From Adiantum capillus-veneris (lineage: Eukaryota; Streptophyta; Polypodiopsida; Polypodiales; Pteridaceae), in NCBI GenBank assembly GCA_014529385.2, contig CM043962.1, positions 125,410,470 through 125,474,469 of the forward strand: a DNA stretch of 64,000 bases. The letters run 5' to 3'. The translations under genes were made by a program, and so were the position numbers. Positions 40,099 to 52,029 of the stretch are shown here, piece by piece (the first letter of the stretch is position 1; each line of letters begins with the position of its first letter). The notes below the pieces were generated by a model that was given only the letters and a program-made list of their open reading frames with translations, made no database searches and was not told the DNA's origin.

Positions 40099-41963
40099 AG
40101 GAGCACCTTGCTTCTTAAAGATAGTTAATTTTCATTTAATTATGCATGAGTTTCTGCATATAATCATCATTGCCAGTTATGCATGTTGTCCATAGTTATG
40201 TTGTAAAGCTCTTCACCTATGATTATCCAAGATATGGTGAGACTTTTTGTGCACCCAAATTGAGGATTAATCAAGGAATTAAATCCTTGATTTTCCCATG
40301 AAATTAGGACATGATTATGAGACTTCTTGAATACAAAAAAAGATGTACAACTAGGGTATCGTGTTGCATTAGCAAATTGTGTATGATTTTGTGGAAGTTA
40401 ATCATCTATTATATTGGGTATTTGCATGGTTATAATCTACCATTGTATGTTACAATGATGCAACTAGCTAGTACATTAATCTTGATCTCATGTTTCATAC
40501 GAGGGAAGTTTGGTTATGATAATTTTAGGATGAGTTTATGAGTAATTAAGGCATATTCATCTCGTTGCATCCTTGAGTTAGTTTTCATACTTGCAGTTGT
40601 GAAGGCTTGTCAGTTAATCTAGCATTATGTGCAAGAATAAGGTTATTCCTTGTAAAGTTTTCTCATTGGTTGTTGTGGGAATTACGCCTAGTCTCTTGTT
40701 TCTCCGGAAGAACTAATCCTAGTAGTGAGATATGGCCCCCAAGAGAACCCGGTTTGGTGGTGCTAATGACCGCGAGGCAGGAACTAGCAACATGGTGAAA
40801 AACGGTAAAGCATCGATGAGAGAAGAAAATACAGCCATCACTTGAGGCATCAATGAGGAAATTCATGAGGTTGGATGAATTTAATTTTTGTATTTTACAT
40901 AAGCATTGCATTATGATAACTTAGGAATGTTAAAATTCTCTAAACTATGTTGGAAATCCAACTGAGACAACGGTATTGGTATTTTTTAAAGATTTTATTT
41001 AAATTTGAGTTTGAAGTAAAAAGGAACGAATTGCTTTATGGAAAGACTGCTTGGAAGTAGGAAAGAATGGTTGGTAGGAAAAACTATCTCAAACAAGTTT
41101 CATTCATTATTCCAATGTCGATTTAGTCTGAACCCCCTACTGATGACAGGGCGGTAGCGCGCGAAGTTATCACAAGAGATAAATCCACGACTTGCTTTCT
41201 ATGCGGTGGATATGTCCATGGCTTGCTTTCTATGTGGTGGATACATGATTTTTACCCGGAGAGTTACTCCATGAATTGGGTGGAGTCATGGACTAGTTGT
41301 ATGGGCGGCCAGTTGACAATAGGTGGAGTTAACACTCGCTGGAGGTCCTCACTACTCCAGGACATTGGAATTTTTAATGAAGTATTGTTTGTTGAGTATT
41401 TTTCCTAGGAAAGATATGTTCTGGTGCCCATTTGACAATGTTTGAAGGGCTATCTTAACGAACTTGTGTCGAGGAAATATAAAAAAATTACCCTAAGTGT
41501 GGAACAACAATGTGTTAGTAATTAGGCCACACAAAGACTCTGTGTGAGTGCAGGGTGGAAAGTGGGATCTTGGCTCCGGTTGCCAAAGCCTACGAGATGG
41601 GTGGTCCCGATTAGTCGGGAACTCTCTGCCCTGCACAATAAAGTACGTCATTAGATAGATTATTACGCGAGAGCGGAAGGACCTCGGTGTATGTGCCTCT
41701 GAAAATTATGGGGAAGAAGACACTGAGATTATTTCTCCTCCTGGAAGATGAGAATATGACCGATAGTACGAAATCACTCTTCCCCTATGGGACAGATCTA
41801 CACGCCTTTTCAGTGGTGGCTTGGACTCAACTCACTAAGTGACGAGAGACCATCCACTGGTCTTCTTTTCTTCTTAGCCAATTTTTGTTTGCTTCCCCAT
41901 AGGATCTAGCGACCGTCAGGTGTCCTCTAGTTCTGTCATGGTGAGACGCGGAGGGACCTCACA
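40099..41963 (+). repeat. Element D 3' LTR, second part
   Basis: Continues the D LTR from the C insertion site, matches 19816-21762, and ends GACCTCACA. It is followed by CCGTG, the pair of TCGTG at 19027-19031. Confidence 0.85.
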
Positions 41964-42348
41964 CCGTGAAACTCGGGAATGGTGATATTCTTAAGTAATG
42001 CATTGCTACCTTCTGCATATTCTGCAGTACTTGTGTCTTGGACTCGTTGAGTCGTGCGAGCTTGGTTCCCTTGAACCGTGTGACTTGTGGCTCCTTGAGT
42101 TATCTGTGAATTCATAAATTTCACAAGTAACTCCGTAAGACTGGTAACATTTGCATTGAGTGCAGAGAGATTGCTTTCAAGTACGCTTTGCGATGTTCCA
42201 AAGTCTTGAAATAATCCATATCTACAAGCCCATGATCTCCTAGATCATCATCATACATATTAGTGTCAACATCACCCGTGGTGCCCTGATTTTCATCTAC
42301 GTGCTCAAAATCAAATATGTGTGTAAGTGGGATATCCTCACTGGCCAT
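41964..42348 (-). pseudogene. Element F: N-terminus of gag
   Basis: Two overlapping minus-strand pieces. The start is M-A-S-E-D-I-P-L-T-H-I-F; after a frame change near 42130 it continues to L-L-K-N-I-T-I-P-E-F-H-G. The latter motif introduces the gag domain in many plant Ty3/gypsy elements and joins, once D is removed, to H-E-E-E-R-D at 19031. It marks the 5' end of F coding sequence. Confidence 0.75.
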
Positions 42349-44123
42349 GATAAATACACACTAATGCAAAGAGAGAGGAAAAAATGACAACTCGTACCTT
42401 GAGAAATTGATGTCTTTGTGTTTTGTGTGCTCCGTAATTTGCATTGCATGTGAACCTCGCCTTGCGGGAATTTGAGCGCTTCACTTGTCATTCATTGTAA
42501 GAACACCTTTGATGATTCTTCACAAAACCTCTCGTTTTTGTGAAGGCTTTTCTTCACTTTGAAGCTACCTCCTTGAGGAAAAAATAAATTTTGGAGGAAA
42601 ACTTGCCTTCCTCCAAGAAGTGAAAAGGAATGGTGAAGCTACTTCCTTGAAGTTTGAAGCTTTCCCTTTCCTTCTAATTTTCCTTTCATCACAAGTAGAC
42701 TATCTTTGGTTTTTATACACAACAAGGGTCAATATCTTGATGGTAAAGTATTGGCCTCTTACCCTCATGGGGTGGGTTCAGCCCTCCTTCATGCAAGGGT
42801 TAAGCAGGCCTCCCTACGCATGCAGCCAACGGAGCCAACGAAAGCCTTCAGAGCCTCAATGCTGTTGAGTTTCTTGTCGAGTTTGCCTTGGTCACCTACC
42901 TTGGTCGCCCACTATGGAGGGTTGTCTGTCTACGTTCTTTTTACTGCACAGTTATTACGTCGCTCTCTGCGAAACGTGGGAGAGAAGTAGAGCATCGCAT
43001 GCACATGCAACCCGCATTTTGTCTCCTCCCAAATATAGCTAGGATACCAGTGAAAGGACGGTGGTAATGCGTGTGCTACTCTCCACCCAACCGTGCTATC
43101 TTATAACCTCCCCCTAGCGTACAAACTGTCCGGTCGTGCCGGTGGCCTTGCCCATAAGACCCATGTTCTTACAAGCTACAAGTGATAGGTGACATTGTCG
43201 AGAAATTTGCGGTCTTGCCAAGAAAGCACCAGGCTTATGGCTGTGAGAGTTTATGAGAGAACTCCAAAAAACTATCTGAGGGAGTTAAACCATAGATTCC
43301 ATGAAGACTAGGGTTTGGAAGGAAGTGCAATCAAAGAAGTCCCACTTTTTCTCTCTTGCACTCACACACACAAAGAAAGAACACAAAAGAGAATATCAAA
43401 ACAACACAAAGATGAAAACATCAAGGCTATGGTCATATCGTATGATGGGTAATATGAAAGGGTTAATAGATGAGTTAATGGCATTCAATCTTGGCTGACC
43501 GAATAGGCTACGAATTGTTCTTTGGAATTCTAGTTTTGTGCTTACCATAATATATATATTTTGTCCAGTGATTGGGATTAATTGTGTGTATAAATCCTCT
43601 TGGTTCATAGCAAGATAACTACACTTACATTAAAAGAAAAGTTATAGTCTATGAGAGGTAGTATGATGGGATCCGGTGATAGAAGTATTTCATTGAGCAT
43701 TTCTAGGTCAAAGAAAAACACTATACGTTGTTAAAAGTGTATTTTACGGCTAATCCATACGTTAATTCTATTAGATCGTACAGAGTGAAAGGAATAGAAA
43801 TTATCATCATGTGGATTATTCATCTAGGATAACTCTAGTATGTGAAAAATGTTGATATGAGAGAAGAGAAGGGAAGAGAAGAGAAGAGCGTTTTCCTCCC
43901 AAGCCCTATTCTTGCCCGTAGGCAATAAGGATACTGCGATAGAAAACATATTATTATACTTAAATATGCATATAGACATTATAGAAAATATAACTATGTA
44001 TCTAAAAAGTTACAAGATAACTCTTGTAGCATGCGTTCCCACTATGTATGTGTCACAGCACGACATGCACCCCCTCTAAACCTGCACATCCTTCGATATG
44101 TGCCATATTGTCTCTTTGTAAGA
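42349..44123 (-). repeat. LTR-like region between F gag and G polyprotein end
   Basis: No ORF is supported. On the minus strand a G-rich tract (TTTAGAGGGGGTG, near 44078) follows the G stop codon like a polypurine tract, and a TGTGACAC start lies about 20 bp on. A TATAAAAA box lies at 42710-42717. The F gag starts about 360 bp after it. This fits an LTR of roughly 1.5 kb whose left end may be TTCTTACA near 42496, but no primer site matching a tRNA I know follows, so the boundaries are tentative. GAAGA and AT-rich simple stretches occur near 43860 and 43550. Confidence 0.45.
42710..42717 (-). promoter_or_regulatory. TATA box on the minus strand upstream of F gag
   Basis: TATAAAAA on the minus strand, about 360 bp before the F gag start and inside the LTR-like region. 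A plausible F promoter; not otherwise supported. Confidence 0.4.
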
Positions 44124-44349
44124 TTAGCCTACTTGTACATCTTCCTTGCTTTCTTCTTCACTGGATAATTCCAAAGCTTCTTCTTCACTTTGATCTTCAC
44201 CTGTGTTTTGCTCTTCTTCCTCATCAACATTTTCTGGATCATTGTCTCTTCTTATCTTAAACCTTTTGATCCTTTTTCCTGCAATGGGAATCTTTACTTC
44301 TATACCATCTAGTTCAGACAACCTGTAAGTAGCATTTTTAGGCACATGC
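44124..44349 (-). pseudogene. Element G: C-terminal end of a Ty3/gypsy polyprotein
   Basis: The minus-strand frame reads N-A-T-Y-R-L-S-E-L-D-G-I-E-V-K-I-P-I-A-G, the 'A.Y.L.ELDG' motif of the integrase C-terminal region in several plant Ty3/gypsy groups. A basic stretch and a long Glu/Ser-rich acidic tail follow. It is cut at 44349 by element B; codons before that point in the printed frame belong to the B LTR. The body of its pol should lie beyond B but is not recognisable there with certainty. Confidence 0.65.
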
Positions 44350-44638
44350 TGTTGAGCCAGCAGAGGATCACACCCACATTTTTGCTCACACTCATCATTT
44401 TTGTAACCATTGATTGTAATAAATGTCTTTCCGACATTGATTTTGAATTGAGCCATTCATTAAGTAACGGGACTCAATTGAGTTTCTAGCTTGTAATCCC
44501 GAAGTAATTTCACTTGCTGATGTAATTAGTTAGAGATGTTCTCACCTCCAAGGCTGAGGTATATAAGCCAAAGTTTTGTAACCTAAAAGAGCATTCAGTT
44601 TATTAATCAAAGTGAGTTTTTGAGCACCGTAACTGTGT

Positions 44639-44671
<33 letters not shown>

Positions 44672-45207
44672 TTATCTACTTGCTACGCGAGCTACGGAGC
44701 CGCCATTGGAGAAGAGACACCGCCATTGTGTTAGCAACGGCGAGAGCTACACACTGATACCAAGAGTGCGCGCTATCGGCTTCTATGTGTGGTAAGTTCC
44801 TACGAGCTTTGGTGTGAGTTTTCTTCCAACTCGTGTGTCGGAATAGAGCGTGCAGCATATCTATAGAACCACAACGAGTAGAGCTACACATTAGTACCAT
44901 CGGGGTCAAGTTTCGATCACCTGTATTTTTCGGCCTATCTTCATGCGCGTTTATCGCACGCAGTGGTTATAGGTTGATTTTGCAGTTCAAGTCTTTAGGG
45001 TGTTGTTCTTACCTAGTGTATAGACTTCCCCTTGAGTTTGAGATCGATTCAATGATTCTAGATCCTGTTTCGTATAGCATTCGTTCGTAGTACGGATTTC
45101 AGTCACTTACGTATTTTAGAACTTAGATTTAATTTCCTTAGTAGTGATTGTCATTAGAATTGAGTTCTCGCTATTTAGCTTCCGCTAGCGGCGTAACCGC
45201 CTTAACA
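44350..45207 (+). repeat. Element B 5' LTR
   Basis: 858 bp; against the A LTR it lacks 4 bp near the start and about 86 bp near 45160 (between CATTAGAA and TTGAGTTCTC). It carries a longer (GA)n run at about 44640-44668. TATA box at 44560-44567. Confidence 0.92.
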
Positions 45208-45209
45208 TT

Positions 45210-45227
45210 TGGCGCCGCTGCCGGGGA
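45210..45227 (+). promoter_or_regulatory. Primer binding site of element B (tRNA-Asp type)
   Basis: TGGCGCCGCTGCCGGGGA matches the complement of plant tRNA-Asp(GTC) with one mismatch (GCT for GTT). It is the unmutated form of the A site. Confidence 0.9.
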
Positions 45228-46626
45228 CGAGAGCCCTAAGTAGGTGACCTTAGACTAATCCTACGAGGTGAGTCGTATAAACTACTTTGTATACTTTAGT
45301 TAGAAAAGATCTAAGAGTGGTGGACTCCGAAGATCTCGAGAGATACTAGGAAGTGGGGTATTCCTGGGTCTTCCGTGTTGACAGTATTTTTAGTTTAGCT
45401 TAGATTTGTTTGTTGTTTTGTTGGTGTTGAGTAGTTGTTGATAGAAGAAGAATTTGCTACTCCGTGAGTGACAGTGGATATCTTTAAAGTCACAATTACC
45501 AAACCCATTTTATGATTAGGAATAGCTTAGGTAGGACTTCATTTGATCCTGATCTAGAGCTAGTAATCATTGGAGTATTTGCTTGATATGGTTGATTGCA
45601 TGTTAGATCACTAAACCGTCGAGTTGGTAGTGAAACTTGCAATAAACAAAAGTCAGGGAAATTTTCTGTGTATCTGGGAGTTGCTGAGCATTAGAGGAAG
45701 CTTTAGGAAGGATTCTGTGCCAAAAAACTGGAAATCTGCAACTTTAGACATCATACGCGTATGATGTCTAAATGACCAAACAGAGACCAAAACAAAAATT
45801 TTGACTTTACCAGAGTGTTCAAAAGGGGGGTTATACCCTAATTTCAACGTAAAACAAGAGCATTAACACTCAAAGAAACCCAAAAAGACAAGTCGGAGCC
45901 CAAGAAACGCAAAGAACAAAAAAATTTGGATTCAGATCTTGTTTTTATATTCAAACCTGACAAAAACACTTGAAACTCAATTATAAACATTGAAGAAGGC
46001 TTAAAACCAAGAATAGTCAAAATCTGGGACAAAAGACATCATACGCGTATAATGTCTTTTAGCACATCCACTACTTATTTTTGATATCTGACCTGACAAG
46101 ATTGTTACAAACACCGTAGAAAGCATAAATATCAAGTCGACCCAAATTGATGAAAAAGACATCATACGCGTATAATGTCTTTGACCTAATTTTGGACATA
46201 TTTTGATACTTTGCCAACACAGATCCATTGTAATAGCTGTCTAGAGGTTATATTTCAAGTTTCATCCCATTTGGATCACAATTGACCCAAAACAAGTCAA
46301 AAGCGGAAAATTGCCAAGAAAAGCCTAAATTAGCCATAACTTGCTCAAACAGAGTTCAAACTGAATTTTGTGAGTGGACAGAGCATAAGGGGGCTACTGA
46401 GAGTGAGCATAACCAAAACAGTCCAAATCTGTGAAAAAAGATATCATACGCGTATAATGTCTTTTTCAGCATAACTGCAACAAAATTCTCACTTGATGAA
46501 ACAGAAGTTGTCCAACTGACAAGATTAAACAATTGATCAAGTATCAATCAGTTTGGATCAATTCTCACCACAAAAACTTGGGGAAACAAATTGCCGAGAC
46601 GGAAAAGTTAAAGTCCTTTAGGGGAA
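45228..46626 (+). other. Element B untranslated leader
   Basis: Counterpart of 2890-4292 in A, with the same four palindromes and secondary motifs. No ORF is supported. Confidence 0.8.
45743..46465 (+). repeat. Leader palindrome array of element B (4 copies)
   Basis: Copies at 45743-45772 (perfect over 30 bp), 46031-46060, 46155-46182 and 46436-46465. Spacings of centres are about 288, 123 and 282 bp. Copy 3 has TATAATG where A has TATGATG, and copy 4 has GATATC for GACATC. Confidence 0.92.
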
Positions 46627-49449
46627 TTGATGAATTTGAGATCGGGCAGGAATCTCCAGAATAACCAACCAAAACAAGGGGAACAAGCAAGTGTCATATC
46701 AACAGAGGGAAGTGTAAACCAAAGTTGGGTGCAACCATTAGAGCCGATCTTTGAAGGAAGTGTCTCTGATACTTCTTCGGAGAGATCTTACGAGATTTTC
46801 ACCGAGCACTTGGAACACTTGAACCTGAACAACAGAGAAAATATGGCAGCAGGATCATCAAACCCTTCCGCCACAATGAAGCTATTGTTCATAAAATACC
46901 AGTACGACAATGAGCAAGGTGCCAAGATCTACAAAGATGGAATGGACCGCTATTGTGTAAAGATAGAGGAGAGACCTAGTGAGTTCAAGGACTTGGTGCC
47001 TGTGAGCTATAGCGGAGATAGATATCTAGATGACGAGGGTACCATGTACTTGGTAGTCCTAAACCCTAACATTGTGGACAAGTGGGGATTGATGGGCACC
47101 AAAGCCAAAGTAGATGAAGAACTTGAGGAGAAGGCACCAATAATGAACTTCCCTGATGCGAGGTTAAGAAGAGAGAATGAAACTACAAGGATCAACACTG
47201 ATAACATCTATGTGGGGCTATACAAATATAATAATGGGGAGCAAGATCTCTATTATAGATGTGAAGAACCCTACACCGGAGAGTTGACAGACCAAAAAAG
47301 ACTTTATGTCTTTACCTACACAGAGGGATCGGAAGTGAAAATTGCCGCTTACGACAAGTATGGGAGGCAATACTCAACAATGGGCAAAAAAGAATTAGAA
47401 GGATATACATACTTTGGGGGACCACTACATCAGTATTATGTTACTTCTAGCTCACAAAGACCAGCACCAACGAATGGAGGGAAAAACCCAATGACGACAG
47501 GAGGACAAAGAACTCAGGCTGCTGACTCTTTCAGTCAACCTCAGTACTCGAAGCCCGGACCAATGGGATCATTACATTCCAGAGAGTCAATGGATAGTAA
47601 TCGAGGTAGTGCAGTTCCAATCCCCACATATACCACTCCAGGTCCAAGGTTCGAAGCGGAACCATCACATTTACCTCCTAGTATTAGATTCAAGGCAGGG
47701 GAAACGACAAGGGTAACCCATGAGATCCATGATGCTAGAGAAAGCTTTAGCCGGGACACAGGAGCAATGAGATTGGTAGTAGACCATAGACGTATGAGAC
47801 CATCTCAAGTAGCCAAGTGTATGCCAAAGAAGTATGGTGGTTCAGGAGATCCGTATGCACATGTGTCACTCTTTAAGCAAGTCTTAAGAGCTGAGCAGAT
47901 AACCGATTTCCATACACAATACGAGGGATTTGGTCTTACTCTAGAAGGTATTGCATTGACATGGTTTCAACCACTGAACATAGGGGGATTCCATGACATT
48001 GACCATTTGCTAAGAGAGTTTGCTGAGGAATTCTCAAAACGAGGGATTAAGCACAATACGGTCTCACAAATATATGCTTTTAAACAGAGAGAACACGAAA
48101 AAGTGAAGGAAGCTTCACTTCGCTTCACATAATACATTGAGAGATGTCCAGTACGTGAACGACCACAAGATGACAGACTATCTGTTCTCTTTATTGAGGG
48201 ACTGAGGAACGACACTCTCAAGAAGGACTTGCACTTGAAAGCTTGTACAAGCTTCGAGAGAGTAACGAGAGAGGCATTGTACTTAGTGGATAACTGTACG
48301 GTTTATGGAGAGGTGTCAGCGGATACAGATTTTGCATCCAGTAGCTCCTCCTCCGTAGCGAGCGAGACTACCACTAAAAAGAATGTTCAAACAACAACCA
48401 TGCCAAATGTAGAGCAAATGATAGAAGAGGCTCTAAAAAGGATGGCACCATACCGAAAACCATTGCCAAAACCGCTGAAATGGTGTGCTATTGAACAAAA
48501 ATGGACAAACCACCCAACAGAGGAGTGTTATTACAACAAAGGGTATGTAAGGGAGCGTCAGTATGCACCTCCTGCTCAATTAGCACCACCTCAGGTACAT
48601 CCAGTACCTCGATACCCAACGGGAAATGTACCAGGACCTATGGGGATAGAAAGACCGCAACCGGTATTGGGACAACAACCACCTTTACCAGGAGCAAGAC
48701 CAGTGGGCATTAGATATGCACCAACCTTAGAGAATCAGGAAGAACAAGCCCTAGTGCCTGTTCAAGCCTATTATGAAGAATCTGGTGCACACATGTCTCC
48801 AATTGTGTATTACCCACCAGAAGAACCCAAACAACCAGAACCATGGGGCATGATGGGGAATGTTAGAACCCCAACAGTTACAAGTGCTACTGATAAAGAG
48901 AGATACAATTTGGATGCAAGAACATTGATGTTCATAGCTCATGGAGGGTTAACAGGACAAAGACCATCCTATCCACAAAGGACGAATCAAATGGGACCAA
49001 GACCAGCGCTAGGACCCTGTTACAAGTGTGGAGGTGACCATCTGATGAATGTTTGTCCACATACGGAAATCATTAGAATTAACGCTTATTGCACTGAGTG
49101 TGGGGTTACTCACTTCATTGAGGATTGTTCAAAGAATCCAAACAAAGTGCAAAAGACGACATTGAATATGCTAGAAACTATTCCTACCAGCAGTGGGTCT
49201 GAAAATGAAACTCTGATACCAACGCAAGTTGTTACTAGAGCTCAAGCTAAGAAAACCACTAGAGAACCTGAGAATGGAAAGTTAGCAACTGAAGTGGTTA
49301 GTCAAGGACCGCGGAGTCAGAGAAACACATGGAAAGCTAGAAAAGCACGCATGAAGTTGAGAAAAGAACGTGAAGACGCTATTCTAGCTGAGGAACTAAA
49401 CCGAACTAAAGATAGATTAGAAAAACTTGAGAGTCAAAACGGAAAATGA
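46627..49449 (+). pseudogene. Element B: pre-gag domain, Gag and zinc knuckles
   Basis: One frame with stops at 48130-48132 (TAA; A has CAA, in R-F-K-Q-Y) and 49447-49449 (TGA; A has CGA). Residues 1-300 are the unrecognised N-terminal region. The gag domain spans about 47790-48300 (K-Y-G-G-S-G-D-P-Y-A-H-V through V-D-N-C). A Pro/Gln-rich stretch contains W-C-A-I-E-Q-K-W-T-N-H-P-T-E-E-C, itself knuckle-like. The short knuckles CYKCGGDHLMNVC and CTECGVTHFIEDC lie near 49018-49120. This is the structural precursor of the particle. Confidence 0.88.
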
Positions 49450-52029
49450 GGGATGAGCCCGGAAAGAACGAAACAAAAGAGTATCAAAGAAACAACGAGC
49501 TTAACCTCAGGGGGATCAGTGCTAGTCGACAAAGTGCACGAACCATTGGACGCACTGATGAGAGCTTACGAAGCTAGGTTAAAGAACAACCAAACACAAG
49601 AACAGAGGTGGATGACATACCCAAACGCGGAATTGGAAAAGCAGAGACTTGAAATGTGCCAGAGAATGATCGAGACTGCACAAGCCTTATTAGAACCACC
49701 AAAAGAAACAATGAATTGTGGAACGGAAAACCCAATTCAGCAAGAGACTATTGTTTCACGGGTAGCTGAAAAGACTCCTAGTGCACAAAAGCCTGAAAAT
49801 ACACACAAGGATGACCGCATAGTGTTTAACACAACCGATCAGGAGATAGAGAGTTTTCATCCAGTCATACAGAGGTCTTACGGAAGAGATGAGGATTACA
49901 ATGAATTTTGGAAACAAGTGAGAGAGGCAAACTTTGCAAACGAGCTAAGTTGCCAAGCTAATCAGACAAATTGGGAAAAGGACATCAGGAATCCTCCCAA
50001 AGTGGAATTTGAGGCAGGATCTCAAGTGGACTTGGATCTGCAATCTTACTGGGGAGATGGGGGCTCTGTTAGAACAATGGAGAGCAAACCTCATTCACTG
50101 AATACCTTACCTTCATACTTAGGAGAGTATGAAGCAAAATCCGAGATTAGAGCACTTCCCTCACGAAGAATCTCATCAGAAAAAGTCATGGACTCGCAAG
50201 GATTGATAGAGATCTTGTCAACACCAGTGACATGCACTATCACTTTAGCTGAGCTTTTGAGGCTAAGACCACATATGTGGACCACTGTAGGAAAATGCTT
50301 GGAGAAATTCGGGATAAAAGACCCAACATCGAGACTGCAAGAGGATATACAAGAGTTGAGTAAACCACAAAAGAACGCTAAGCCTGTACCCTTAAACAAG
50401 GTCGGAGAGTATTGCGAAGGTGAAGAGGGGAATACAACCTTACCAGTTGAATTCCAAGGAGTAAACACGATGGCAATACTAGACAGCGGAGCTGGGGTAG
50501 CGATTGCTACAAAAGAAATCTGGAAAAAATGGGGGAAACCAGCAATAAGGAAGACTAGGTTGAAACTCCAATTAGCAGATGGACACATGGAGAAACCTAT
50601 GGGGTTATTAGAGAAAGTTGTAGTGACTTCTTGCGGCATTGAATACGAACATACTTTTGCTATTGTCGATTTTGGCAAGGAGAATAACTATGATATCATA
50701 CTGGGAAGACCATTCATGAGACAGTTGAAAATGGTCCAGGATTGGGGCTACGATCACATATACCTGAGAAATATGGAAACCACTACACGTGTGAACCTGA
50801 AAGACCATAGCTACAAAGATGTGAACCGAACACCGGTGGAGGAGTTTGATTCAGCTACTTTGGCGGGATCCGAATTTCCAGCCTGGCTAGGTAAACCCAA
50901 GGAGTTATGGATGTGTGGAGCTTCGAAATGTGGATGTCTGAAACGAGAAGAATGTGTTTTAGAAAGGGCTATCGAAGACGAAACTTATATAGGAGAACCC
51001 TTTCCAGAGGACACGCTTGAACCATTAGAATGGACACACATTCTAGCAACCCTAGATGTTTGTGCAATTCCGGATGGTCCCACAACGAAATTTTGCGACA
51101 AGGACGGGTACGACGTGGTTCCGTACTTCATGTTGAGAACTGTACTCGAAAAAGAAACTGAAAAGAACGATACACTGGAAAAGGAAGATGAAGAGGAGGT
51201 GTTTCACGACATTCCCGATCATCCTGAGTGGGAAAATGAAGCAGACAACGAGTCAACGGACAATTCTAGCGGAAACGAAGAAACTATAACAGATGTCCGA
51301 TTTTATGATTTTCTGAACCAAACTAAACAACGCCAGAAACGCTATAGAGCAAAGAGAAAAAAAAAGGGGGTTAGAACCAATCCGATGCCTAGAATAAGAG
51401 GAAAAAATCAATTCCTAATGCTAGTAAAGGTGGAAGATTGTGTTAAGGACAAGGTTTCTGGAAGAATGAGAGGCAATGATCAAAAGAGCTTACGAAAAAA
51501 CAAAAGAGGCTCAAGAAATCGAGTTCAAAGGAATGGAACGAAAACTGAAACTGAAAAATCAGAAAAGAACAAGCGCAACAGAGAACACATGGAGTCCAAG
51601 CTAGAACGTAGAAACAAGTACAGAGAGCTCAAGAAAACTCTGAAAGAAGTTTGGACGACAGAAATTGAGAGTGGAGAGGACGAAAACGCCAAAATCAAGG
51701 AAAACATGGATGTTCCCTCTCACTATAGGAAATTCACAATAGAGGATAGGAAGGTGGTATTAACCCCACCTATTCGAGAGAGAAAGGAGAAAGAATCTTA
51801 TGACGGACCGGAGGATGCAAAAAAAGTTGATTTAGCAGCTCCAGGTGAGACACCTAGACCGGTGTACATAGCCACAGATTTGTCTCCAGGTGAGGAAGAG
51901 AGACTTTTGAGTCTTCTCAGAGAGTATAGGGATGTGTTTGCATGGTCTTATAAGGACTTGAAGGGAGTTGACCCATCGATATGCCAACACACAATCCCAC
52001 TGAAACAAGACGCAAAGCCTAGCAGATAG
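49450..52029 (+). CDS. Element B: protease, conserved extension and start of RT
   Basis: 858 open codons from 49453, in the frame of gag. They hold the G-G-S-V-L-V-D-K-V-H-E-P-L-D motif and a linker, then retropepsin with A-I-L-D-S-G-A-G near 50480 and I-I-L-G-R-P-F-M-R. Next come the W-M-C-G-A-S-K-C extension shared with C and a Lys/Glu-rich stretch. After the point of the A deletion (51700) follows the pre-RT region, with R-D-V-F-A-W-S-Y-K-D-L-K-G-V-D and H-T-I-P-L-K, the usual lead-in to Ty3/gypsy RT. The frame ends at TAG 52027-52029 just before R-P-Y. Confidence 0.9.
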   Translation, partial: GMSPERTKQKSIKETTSLTSGGSVLVDKVHEPLDALMRAYEARLKNNQTQEQRWMTYPNAELEKQRLEMCQRMIETAQALLEPPKETMNCGTENPIQQETIVSRVAEKTPSAQKPENTHKDDRIVFNTTDQEIESFHPVIQRSYGRDEDYNEFWKQVREANFANELSCQANQTNWEKDIRNPPKVEFEAGSQVDLDLQSYWGDGGSVRTMESKPHSLNTLPSYLGEYEAKSEIRALPSRRISSEKVMDSQGLIEILSTPVTCTITLAELLRLRPHMWTTVGKCLEKFGIKDPTSRLQEDIQELSKPQKNAKPVPLNKVGEYCEGEEGNTTLPVEFQGVNTMAILDSGAGVAIATKEIWKKWGKPAIRKTRLKLQLADGHMEKPMGLLEKVVVTSCGIEYEHTFAIVDFGKENNYDIILGRPFMRQLKMVQDWGYDHIYLRNMETTTRVNLKDHSYKDVNRTPVEEFDSATLAGSEFPAWLGKPKELWMCGASKCGCLKREECVLERAIEDETYIGEPFPEDTLEPLEWTHILATLDVCAIPDGPTTKFCDKDGYDVVPYFMLRTVLEKETEKNDTLEKEDEEEVFHDIPDHPEWENEADNESTDNSSGNEETITDVRFYDFLNQTKQRQKRYRAKRKKKGVRTNPMPRIRGKNQFLMLVKVEDCVKDKVSGRMRGNDQKSLRKNKRGSRNRVQRNGTKTETEKSEKNKRNREHMESKLERRNKYRELKKTLKEVWTTEIESGEDENAKIKENMDVPSHYRKFTIEDRKVVLTPPIRERKEKESYDGPEDAKKVDLAAPGETPRPVYIATDLSPGEEERLLSLLREYRDVFAWSYKDLKGVDPSICQHTIPLKQDAKPSR

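Larger units (their letters stand above)
19032..41963 (+). mobile_element. Element D: Ty3/gypsy chromovirus with 2.7-kb LTRs, interrupted by C and a miniature element
   Basis: 5' LTR 19032-21762; internal region 21763-26929 with gag, knuckle, protease, RT, RNase H, integrase and chromodomain; 3' LTR 26930-41963 split by two later insertions. The flanks TCGTG and CCGTG are a one-mismatch target duplication. The primer site is initiator tRNA-Met type. Very long LTRs with a chromodomain suggest the Tekay/Del group (inference). All coding parts carry many stops and frameshifts and some catalytic residues are lost, so it is dead. Confidence 0.88.
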
